DNA of 64,000 nt from Bradyrhizobium sp. 200 (GTDB taxonomy: Bacteria; Pseudomonadota; Alphaproteobacteria; Rhizobiales; Xanthobacteraceae). The notes beneath the pieces were generated by a model. It had not been told where the DNA came from and searched no databases. It saw only the letters and a list, made by a program, of their open reading frames with translations. This document shows, piece by piece, positions 53,005 to 59,743 of the stretch. Both the position numbers and the translations under genes were made by a program. Each line of letters starts with the position of its first letter. The stretch's first letter is position 1. The stretch spans positions 7,980,001 to 8,044,000 of the forward strand of contig NZ_CP064689.1 in NCBI RefSeq assembly GCF_023100945.1, given 5' to 3'.

Positions 53005-53982
53005 TCAAGCGACGGGTTCGCGCGCGAGACCCATGGCCCGCAGCGCCGCAGCAAAGGCCGCAAGCCGCTGCTCGCGATAGGCGGCCTGGTCGACGCCTTC
53101 ATAGTTCATGAATCCCTGCCCGGTCTTCATGCCGATCCGCCCTTCGCGCATGTTCGTCGCGATGATGTCAGGTGCGGCGTAACGGCTGTCGCCGAGCGCT
53201 TCGACCAGATAGCGGCTGGCGTGATGCAGGATATCGCCGCCGCCCCAGTCGATGAACTCGAGCAAGCCAAGCACCGCGAAGCGGAATCCGAAGCCGTAGA
53301 TGACGGCCTTGTCGATATCCTCCGCCGAGGCGACACCCTCCTCCACCATGCGGGCGGCCTCGTTCATCGCCAGCGACTGGATTCTGGGAACGATGAAGCC
53401 CGGCCGCGCCGCGCAGACGACCGGCACCTTGCCAATTCCTTCGAGCAGCGCCCTCATCCGCTCCGTGACCTCCGGCGCGGTGAGCCGTCCCGGCGACAAT
53501 TCGATCAGCGGCACCAGATAGGCCGGATTGAGCCAGTGCGCATTGAGGAAGCGGCCGGGATGTTCGATCGATCCCGCGAGATCGTCGACCAGTATCGTCG
53601 ATGTCGTCGAGGCGATGATCGGGCCTTCACCCGCCAGCCGCGAAGCTTCGGCCAGCGCCGCCTGCTTCAAGCTGAGGATCTCCGGCATTCCTTCGAAGAT
53701 GACATCGCAGCGCGGCAGCGCCGCAGCCGCCTCCTGCCGAGGCACGATCGTGATGCGTCCCGCGATTGTAGGCACAAGCTCTGGCGGGAGCAGACCGATG
53801 CGCGAGAGAATTTCGAGCGTCGAGCGGATCTCAGCCATCGCCTCGACGGCCAGCGCGTCGAATGCAGAAGCTTCCCGTTCCTTGAAGTCGACGACGACAA
53901 CCTGATGGCCGGCGAACGCGAATACGACCGCAATCCCGCGGCCCATTCGTCCGGCACCGAGACATCCGATGACTGGTTTCAT
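53005..53982 (-). CDS. 3-hydroxyacyl-CoA dehydrogenase family protein
   Basis: A 325-residue NAD-dependent dehydrogenase. The Rossmann motif GAGRMGRGIA is at residues 9-18, and the LNAHWLNPAYLVPLIELSPG segment carries the catalytic histidine and asparagine region (about 147-166). The C-terminal helical domain follows. It acts on 3-hydroxyacyl-CoA esters or related 3-hydroxy acids such as gulonate or carnitine. The start overlaps the stop of the opine-dehydrogenase-like gene by four bases. It is the last gene of the leftward seven-gene operon that starts with the acyl-CoA dehydrogenase at 59465. Confidence 0.9.
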   Translation of the reverse strand: MKPVIGCLGAGRMGRGIAVVFAFAGHQVVVVDFKEREASAFDALAVEAMAEIRSTLEILSRIGLLPPELVPTIAGRITIVPRQEAAAALPRCDVIFEGMPEILSLKQAALAEASRLAGEGPIIASTTSTILVDDLAGSIEHPGRFLNAHWLNPAYLVPLIELSPGRLTAPEVTERMRALLEGIGKVPVVCAARPGFIVPRIQSLAMNEAARMVEEGVASAEDIDKAVIYGFGFRFAVLGLLEFIDWGGGDILHHASRYLVEALGDSRYAAPDIIATNMREGRIGMKTGQGFMNYEGVDQAAYREQRLAAFAAALRAMGLAREPVA

Positions 53983-55070
53983 CGAAAACCCTCATTCAGA
54001 AGAGTCTGCAATGCAGTCCGGTCGAGATCACCGAGGCCGAGCGAAGACAAAGTCCGGCCTGTCACCGCGAAATCCTCGCTGGTGATGGCGGCGCCGATCG
54101 CCAGGAACGCCTTGACGAGCGGCGTTTGCACGCCCGCGAGGCCCGCTATCGATGCGAGGAAGGACAGGCCGAGACGCACATCCTCCAGCATGTAGCGGTG
54201 CTCGACGAGGATGAGGCGTTCGGACCAATCGCCGGAATCCGTAAGCTGATCGTGCGCGTCGCGTGCATACATCCAGGGTTCGCCGTCCTTCGAATAATGG
54301 TCGGCCAGAGGAAAATGCGGTCCTCCGTAGCCAAGCGCCTCGCGGATGGCGATGCGTTCGGCATCAAGCGCGTCCGTGACGCGGCGTATCGCCGGCTGTG
54401 TTCCTTCCTTGTGAATGTCCCATTTCTCGAAATGCTCGATCGGGCCGGCGTTCATGGTGATCAGCGGCGGATGAATGATCGGGCCGGCATTCATCAGCGC
54501 GCCCGAGAGCGCATCGCCGCAGGGCTCGATGGCGTTCGGAAACGCGCGCTCGATCACGCCCAGCGCGTGCGGTGCGAGGCGCAATGGAAACACGCCAGTC
54601 GGCAACCGCGCGCCCCTCCCCGAGATGCGGACCGCATAAGGCCCCTGCTTGCGCGCCAGCCACGGCAGCGTTCCGGTCTCCGCGGTCGCGACCTCCGCGC
54701 GGTTGCCCGCGTCTCTTGCCGCGCGGGCAAAGATGTAGGAGCCGAACGTGCCGGGCGGCAGAAACACCACCTGGCCGTCGCGCAAATGCGGCGCCGCCAG
54801 TTCCGCGATTGCCGGCTGCGCGAAGGCTGGCGCCGGACACAGGATGAGATCGGCCGCGTCGACGGCTTCCGCGATCGACGACGTGATTGTCGCAAGCCTG
54901 ATATCACGTCGCCCCGACCGGTCGATGACCGTTATCGTGCCGCCCTGCGCGCGATGCGCTTCGACATCTCCAGGATTTCGCCGCCACAGCCGGACTTCGT
55001 GACCGGCCAAGGCAAAATCGCCAGCGGCCGCGAACGAACCGTTGCCTCCACCCAACACTGCAATCTTCAA
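53979..55070 (-). CDS. octopine/nopaline dehydrogenase-like NAD(P)-dependent protein
   Basis: A 363-residue dehydrogenase with Rossmann motif GGGNGSFAAAGDFALAGHEVRLW near the N-terminus and the NAGPIIHPPLITMNAGPIEHF segment (about 185-205) typical of the opine dehydrogenase C-terminal domain. I prefer the TTG at 55070, which has GGAGGG six bases upstream and gives the LKIAVLGGG start; a start at 55130 would overlap the flavin reductase gene. Opine dehydrogenases reductively join amino acids with keto acids; relatives act on other substrates. No opine-transport genes are present, so the role in this operon is not clear. Confidence 0.88.
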   Translation of the reverse strand: MKIAVLGGGNGSFAAAGDFALAGHEVRLWRRNPGDVEAHRAQGGTITVIDRSGRRDIRLATITSSIAEAVDAADLILCPAPAFAQPAIAELAAPHLRDGQVVFLPPGTFGSYIFARAARDAGNRAEVATAETGTLPWLARKQGPYAVRISGRGARLPTGVFPLRLAPHALGVIERAFPNAIEPCGDALSGALMNAGPIIHPPLITMNAGPIEHFEKWDIHKEGTQPAIRRVTDALDAERIAIREALGYGGPHFPLADHYSKDGEPWMYARDAHDQLTDSGDWSERLILVEHRYMLEDVRLGLSFLASIAGLAGVQTPLVKAFLAIGAAITSEDFAVTGRTLSSLGLGDLDRTALQTLLNEGFR

Positions 55071-55093
55071 GATGCCCTCCGCTTCAGATCCCG

Positions 55094-55741
55094 CTATGCA
55101 GGTTTCGCCTTGACGTTCTTTTCCTGCCACGCCGCCCAGGTCGGTCGATCGATCTGGAACAGGTCGGTGGAGCGCGCATACCAGCCGCTGCCGTGCATGC
55201 GGGCGATCGGACGCAGCGCCTGGGTGTCGATGTGGCAGCGCTCCCTGTCCAGGATCACCGCATCATCGACATGGGCCCGGACCACGCGGCCGATGACGGC
55301 GGTCTGCCGCGGTCCCGTCACCAGCGACGTGAGCACCCGACATTCAAACGACACCGGCGATTCCGCGATGCGCGGCGGGCGCACCGCCTGCGAGGCGGCC
55401 GGTGTCAATCCGGCGAGCTCTAGTTCATCGATCTCGGGCGGCGCGTCGATGCACGTGATGTTCATGGCCTCGGCGTTGCTCTCCGCAACGAGGTTCACGA
55501 CGAACTCCCCGGTATCGAGGATATTTGCCGCCGTGTCCTTGAAGCGCTCCGAACCCGCCAGAAGCCCGATCGCGACCGTCGGCGGCTCATGCCCCATCAC
55601 ATTGAAGAAGCTGAACGGCGCGGCATTGATCACGCCGCTCGCGGAGAGCGTGGTGACCCAGGCGATCGGCCGTGGCGTCACCGTGGCCGTCAGGATCTTG
55701 TAGCGGTTCTGCGCCTCCAGCGTCTCCATGTCGAAGATCAT
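55094..55741 (-). CDS. flavin reductase family protein
   Basis: A 215-residue FMN-binding split-barrel protein of the flavin reductase type (RPIAWVTTLSASGVINAAPFSFFNVMGHEPPTVAIGL at about 24-60, including FMN contacts). Proteins of this family supply reduced flavin to a monooxygenase or act as a hydroxylase component. No obvious flavin monooxygenase is in the window except, possibly, an acyl-CoA-dehydrogenase-fold protein at 58290. The ATG at 55741 follows GAGAGG. It is nine bases behind the FAH-family gene in the leftward operon. Confidence 0.88.
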   Translation of the reverse strand: MIFDMETLEAQNRYKILTATVTPRPIAWVTTLSASGVINAAPFSFFNVMGHEPPTVAIGLLAGSERFKDTAANILDTGEFVVNLVAESNAEAMNITCIDAPPEIDELELAGLTPAASQAVRPPRIAESPVSFECRVLTSLVTGPRQTAVIGRVVRAHVDDAVILDRERCHIDTQALRPIARMHGSGWYARSTDLFQIDRPTWAAWQEKNVKAKPA

Positions 55742-55750
55742 GCCGGCCTC

Positions 55751-56662
55751 TCAGATCGCCACCACCGGGTGGCGCAGCCGGCCGATGCCCGTCACTTCGG
55801 CTTCCACCACGTCGCCCGGCCATAGCCATTCCTGCGGAGAGCGCCCGGCGCCAACGCCCTCGGGCGTGCCGGTCGCGATGATGTCTCCCGGTTCCAGCGT
55901 CATCGCCGCCGAAATATCCGCGATCAGGAGCGGCACCTTGAACAGCATATTGCGCGTGTTGGAGCGCTGCTTCTCGACGCCGTTCACCGTCAGCCAGAGA
56001 TCGAGCGCGTGCGGATCGGTGATTTCATCCGCGGTAACGATGCACGGCCCGAACGGCGCGTAGGTGTCCTGCCCCTTGGAGTAGATCCATTGGCCGGCGC
56101 GGCGATTGTCGCGGGCGCTGACATCGATCATCACGCTGTAGCCGAACACGAAGCCGAGCGCTTCCGCCTCAGACACGCGGCGCGCGGTTCGTCCCATCAC
56201 GACGGCAAGCTCGACTTCCCAGTCGAGTTGCTGCGTGATCGCCTTGTTGTGATGGATGGCTTCGTCCGGCCCGATCACGCTGGTCGGCGGCTTCGAGAAG
56301 ATGATGGGCTGCTTCGGCAGATCCTTTGCCGTATCGAGGGCGCGGGACGATTCCGCGACGTGCTCGACATAATTGAGGCCGATGCCAAAGATGTTCTTGC
56401 GCGGACGCGGTATCGGCGCCAGCAGCCTGACATTCGCCAGCGGCAATGCAGCGCCTACCGGCCAATAGTCCCTGCCGTCGTTCAATATCTTCTTGAGCGC
56501 TGCCAACGCCGGCGGCCCGAGATCGATGAAGTCGAGCATCGATGACGGGAGGCAAGCCCCGGCATGCTGGCCAGCCTTCTCGACGTCCACGACGAGGTCG
56601 TCGACAACCGCGCCAAGACGGGCGGCAGCCTCGACGGTGCTGCGATAGGTAACGAGACGCAC
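55751..56662 (-). CDS. fumarylacetoacetate hydrolase family protein
   Basis: A 303-residue FAH-family enzyme. GIGLNYVEH is at about 102-110, metal ligands E and E lie in QLDWEVELAVVMG (about 146-158) and D in the DVSARDNR region, then GPCIVTADEI and the GDIIATGTPEGVG end. The family hydrolyses C-C bonds of ring-cleavage products such as fumarylpyruvate or maleylpyruvate, or decarboxylates/hydrates them. It is nine bases behind the gentisate-dioxygenase-like gene, so it probably acts on the ring-cleavage product. The GTG start at 56662 follows AGGAGAG. Confidence 0.93.
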   Translation of the reverse strand: MRLVTYRSTVEAAARLGAVVDDLVVDVEKAGQHAGACLPSSMLDFIDLGPPALAALKKILNDGRDYWPVGAALPLANVRLLAPIPRPRKNIFGIGLNYVEHVAESSRALDTAKDLPKQPIIFSKPPTSVIGPDEAIHHNKAITQQLDWEVELAVVMGRTARRVSEAEALGFVFGYSVMIDVSARDNRRAGQWIYSKGQDTYAPFGPCIVTADEITDPHALDLWLTVNGVEKQRSNTRNMLFKVPLLIADISAAMTLEPGDIIATGTPEGVGAGRSPQEWLWPGDVVEAEVTGIGRLRHPVVAI

Positions 56663-56671
56663 GTTTCTCTC

Positions 56672-57799
56672 CTAGGCTACGAGGGGCTGGCGGCCGCCAT
56701 TGTCGCCAAAGGCTTCCTCGCGGTAGAGCCCGAGCGCGTGCATGACCGGCAGATCGTTGAAGGTGAAGAGGCAGGCGTCCTCGCCGGCGGAGGCGTTGAC
56801 ATGCTCATGCCAGGCCCAGGACGGGACGCAGAAGATATCGCGCTCCTTCCAATCGAAACGCTTGCCGTCGATGATCGAATGGCCGCTTCCCTTGGCGACC
56901 TGATAGATGAAGCTACCGGTATGGCGATGCGCGCGCGTGCTCTCGCCCGGCCGCAGCATCTGCATCGATGCGCCGATCGTCTGCATCACCGGCCCGCCGG
57001 TCGCCGGATTCACATAGTTCATGAGAACGCCGTCATACGACGAGCCGTCGGTGGCCTTGCCGTAGCTCTGCAGCGCCTCGTAGGTCGGTCCCCATTCATA
57101 TTTCAGCAGCGGCGAATATCCCTTGGACCATTCGGCGCCCGCCGGACGCAGGCCGGGATTGCCCCATGTGTGCGTCATGTCGTCGACGGGATAGCCGACG
57201 CTCTGCTGCAGATCGGGATGAACCACGTAGAAATTGGCTTCGAGCGTGTTGACCAGGGGAATGTCGAGGCCGTCCTGCCAAATGCAGGGCGTGCCGTCGC
57301 TGGAGACGCCGTGCTCGTGCCAGGTGCCGTTCGGCGTCAGCACGAAATCGTTGGCGCCGAGCGTCATCTTGTGGCCGTCGACGATGGTATAGGCGCCCTC
57401 GCCTTCCATGATGAAGCGAAGAGCGGAAGCCGAATGGGCGTGGGCGGAGGCGACCTCGCCCGGATGCATGACCTGCAGGCCGGAATAGAGCCAGCCGACC
57501 GCGGCGGCGTGCTCGCGCCGGCCGGGGTTGTTCAGATAGATGACGCGGCGCCCGGCCTTCTCCGGCGACACCAGCTCAACGGAGCGCAGCACATGCGCGC
57601 GGAGGTCCTCATAGCGCCACAACACCGGAACGGAGGACGATTTAGGCTGCCAGGGCTCGATTTTGTTCGCGACCGTCCAGAGCGCACCCGCCTCCAGCTT
57701 TTCGAGCTGGTCATAGTAAGCGAGCAGTTCAGGGGTATCCTCGACATTGGCCCGTCCGGCCACGTCTTCCCGGTGGTTTTCATGAGCTTTCGTTGCCAT
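56672..57799 (-). CDS. bicupin gentisate 1,2-dioxygenase-like protein
   Basis: A 375-residue two-cupin protein. The first cupin (about 100-190) holds the iron ligands H120, H122 and H161 in ASAHAHSASALRF and NGTWHEHG. The second cupin (about 280-360) has GESTRAHRHTGSFIY and PSWAWHEHVN. This is the gentisate/salicylate/1-hydroxy-2-naphthoate dioxygenase group, which splits a ring between a carboxylated and a hydroxylated carbon. Close relatives also cleave substituted salicylates and aminobenzoates. It starts at ATG 57799 behind GGAGGG and comes just before an FAH-family gene. The true substrate is unknown; if the pathway runs via anthranilate, a hydroxylated anthranilate is possible. Confidence 0.92.
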   Translation of the reverse strand: MATKAHENHREDVAGRANVEDTPELLAYYDQLEKLEAGALWTVANKIEPWQPKSSSVPVLWRYEDLRAHVLRSVELVSPEKAGRRVIYLNNPGRREHAAAVGWLYSGLQVMHPGEVASAHAHSASALRFIMEGEGAYTIVDGHKMTLGANDFVLTPNGTWHEHGVSSDGTPCIWQDGLDIPLVNTLEANFYVVHPDLQQSVGYPVDDMTHTWGNPGLRPAGAEWSKGYSPLLKYEWGPTYEALQSYGKATDGSSYDGVLMNYVNPATGGPVMQTIGASMQMLRPGESTRAHRHTGSFIYQVAKGSGHSIIDGKRFDWKERDIFCVPSWAWHEHVNASAGEDACLFTFNDLPVMHALGLYREEAFGDNGGRQPLVA

Positions 57800-57841
57800 G
57801 CCGCCCTCCTGTGAGTTGGCGCCGTATCCGGCGTCGCCTTG

Positions 57842-58246
57842 TCAGTTCGTCTGGTCCGGTATTATCGCAATCGCCTGGATTTCGACCTTGGCGCGATCCT
57901 CGATCAGCCCCGATACCTGCAGCGCCGTCATGGCCGGAAAGTTCCGGCCCATCACGTCACGATAGACCACGCCGATTTCCTTCAGGCGCGCCGAATACTC
58001 CCTGCGATCGAGCAGGAACCAGGTCATCGACACGACGTGCTCGGGCCCGGCGTCGCCGGCGCGCAACACGTCTGCGACGTTTTTCAGGGTCTGGCCGATC
58101 TGATCCACCAGATCATCCGATTCGAACTTGCATTGTTCGTTCCAGCCGATCTGGCCGGCGACGAAAATCATCTTGCCGCGGGCGGCGACACCGTTCGCGT
58201 AACCGCTCGGCTTGGCCCAACCGGGCGGCTGCAAGACTTCGAACAT
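57842..58246 (-). CDS. RidA family protein
   Basis: A 134-residue trimeric-fold protein of the RidA/YjgF type (ARGKMIFVAGQIGWNE at about 22-37, EHVVSMTWFLLDRREY, FPAMTALQVSGLIEDRAKVEIQAIAI). Proteins of this family deaminate reactive enamines, and subgroups act as 2-aminomuconate deaminase in aromatic degradation. The usual arginine of RidA near residue 105 is not in the FPAMTALQV segment, so enamine deaminase activity in the strict RidA sense is doubtful. It lies between the acyl-CoA dehydrogenase and the cupin gene, each about 42 bases away. Confidence 0.9.
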   Translation of the reverse strand: MFEVLQPPGWAKPSGYANGVAARGKMIFVAGQIGWNEQCKFESDDLVDQIGQTLKNVADVLRAGDAGPEHVVSMTWFLLDRREYSARLKEIGVVYRDVMGRNFPAMTALQVSGLIEDRAKVEIQAIAIIPDQTN

Positions 58247-58289
58247 TTCTTAACTCCACATAGCAGACGCGACTGGACGCCCGCGCAGC

Positions 58290-59465
58290 CTAGGCCACCT
58301 TCAGGACGTCGCGTCCGATAATGAGTTTCTGGACTTCGGTCGCGCCTTCATAGATGCGCAACGCGCGTATCTCGCGGTAGAGCTGCTCGACCATCTCGCC
58401 GGAGCGCACGCCGCGGCCGCCGAACATCTGCACAGCGCGGTCGATCACCTCTTGCGCGGTTTCGGTCGCGACCATCTTCGCCATCGCGGCTTCGCGCGTC
58501 GTGGAAGCTTTCTGCACGTCGCGCCGCCAGGCCGCGCGATAGGTGAGCAGCGCGCTGGCATCGACGCCCGCGGCCATGTCGCCGAGCGCTGCCTGCGTCA
58601 GTTGCTGGTCGCCCAGCACGCCGCCGAACATCCGCCGTGACAGCGCATGCGCCACCGCCTCGTCGAGCGCGCGGCGGGCAAAACCAAGTGCTGCTGCTGC
58701 GACCGAGGCGCGGAAGATATCGAGGGTACGCATCGCGATCTTGAAGCCTTCGCCCGGCGAGCCCAACAGCCGCGCGGCCGGAATCCGGCACCCCTCGAAT
58801 CGCAGCGTCGCCAGCGGGTGCGGCGCCATCACATCGATGCGGTCGGCAATCGAGAATCCGGGATCGTCCGGAAGCACCACGAAGGCCGAAATGCCGCGCG
58901 CACCCGGCGCCTCGCCGGTTCGAGCAAACAGCGTATAGACGTCGGCGATGCCGCCGTTGGAAATCCAGGTCTTCTCGCCATCCAGAATATAATGATCGCC
59001 CTCGCGCCGGGCGCTGCAGGCCATGGCGGCAACGTCGGAACCGGCTTCCTTCTCCGACAGGGCAAAGGCCGCAACCCAGTCGCCGCGCCGCGCCTTCGGC
59101 AGCACCATGGCGCGCAATTCGGGCGAGCCGGCAATCGCCACCGCGCCGGTACCAAGGCCCTGCATCGCAAAGGCAAAATCGGCGAGCCCGCTGTGCCAGG
59201 CCAGCGTCTCGCGGGCTATGCAGATTAGCCGGGAATCGATCACCGCACCGGGCTGATCACCCGCGACCGACGCCTCCAGCAACCCCGCCGCACCAAGGCT
59301 GCGAACCAGCGAACGGCAGGTCCCATCGACGTCACCGCCATGTGTATCGCCAAGACCGGCGGCAAATGCATCGAGTACGGCCGCATATTCGCTATGGCGG
59401 GAATCAAAGAACGGCCACGCGAGATGTTCGCGAGACGGCCCGCGCAATTGCGAAACCGGGGTCAT
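58290..59465 (-). CDS. acyl-CoA dehydrogenase family protein
   Basis: A 391-residue flavoprotein read from the ATG at 59465, which has GGGAG upstream; an in-frame TTG five codons earlier is less likely. FAD/substrate motif FALSEKEAGSDVAAM at about 134-148, then GEKTWISNGGIADVY. The end reads LRIYEGATEVQKLIIGRDVL, with the glutamate of YEG in the usual place of the catalytic base, so it is probably a true acyl-CoA dehydrogenase and not a monooxygenase of this fold. It starts a seven-gene leftward operon. An operator-like motif lies at 59526-59545, 61 bases before the start. Confidence 0.93.
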   Translation of the reverse strand: MTPVSQLRGPSREHLAWPFFDSRHSEYAAVLDAFAAGLGDTHGGDVDGTCRSLVRSLGAAGLLEASVAGDQPGAVIDSRLICIARETLAWHSGLADFAFAMQGLGTGAVAIAGSPELRAMVLPKARRGDWVAAFALSEKEAGSDVAAMACSARREGDHYILDGEKTWISNGGIADVYTLFARTGEAPGARGISAFVVLPDDPGFSIADRIDVMAPHPLATLRFEGCRIPAARLLGSPGEGFKIAMRTLDIFRASVAAAALGFARRALDEAVAHALSRRMFGGVLGDQQLTQAALGDMAAGVDASALLTYRAAWRRDVQKASTTREAAMAKMVATETAQEVIDRAVQMFGGRGVRSGEMVEQLYREIRALRIYEGATEVQKLIIGRDVLKVA

Positions 59466-59525
59466 GTCAGTCTCCCGCAAAGGCCGCTTTTAGCGCACGC
59501 CGCCAGGCGCGACGCGCTCCAATAA

Positions 59526-59545
59526 TGTTTCATGGCTAAAATATA
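59526..59545 (+). promoter_or_regulatory. operator-like motif, copy 4
   Basis: TGTTTCATGGCTAAAATATA. It matches copy 5 (59681-59700) in 15 of the first 17 bases and copy 3 in 15 of 20. It lies 61 bases before the start of the leftward acyl-CoA dehydrogenase operon. Confidence 0.6.
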
Positions 59546-59616
59546 CTGTCAAGCGAGCCGATGCGCGCTGGAGCCGGCCGGCTGTGCACGAAGCCCGCGA
59601 AATAGGCTAAAAACTT

Positions 59617-59630
59617 GCGCATAGATGCGC
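59617..59630. promoter_or_regulatory. GCGCAT-AG-ATGCGC dyad in the divergent promoter gap
   Basis: A perfect six-base inverted repeat midway between operator-like motifs 4 and 5. Another ATGCGC occurs at 59646-59651. It may be a site for a second regulator. Not seen elsewhere in the promoter gaps I read. Confidence 0.4.
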
Positions 59631-59680
59631 GTTGAGTGTTTTGCCATGCGCAAACCCGCAAGTCCGATTGACATCATTTT

Positions 59681-59700
59681 TGTTTGATGTCTAAAATTAT
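59681..59700 (+). promoter_or_regulatory. operator-like motif, copy 5
   Basis: TGTTTGATGTCTAAAATTAT. Nearly the same as copy 4. It lies 44 bases before the ATG at 59744 and supports that start, since starting at 59684 would place the motif inside the coding region. Confidence 0.6.
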
Positions 59701-59743
59701 ATTCGGTCATCCGGAGTTCCCGGCCAAGGCCGAGGAGGCGAGC

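Noticed and set aside
54126..55703. Plus-strand frame of 525 codons across the opine-type dehydrogenase and flavin reductase
   Set aside because: It covers two real genes on the other strand and shows no domain.
58290..59465. Flavin monooxygenase of the ACAD fold paired with the flavin reductase
   Set aside because: The YEG glutamate of true acyl-CoA dehydrogenases is present, so dehydrogenase is the more likely role. The pairing stays possible but unproven.
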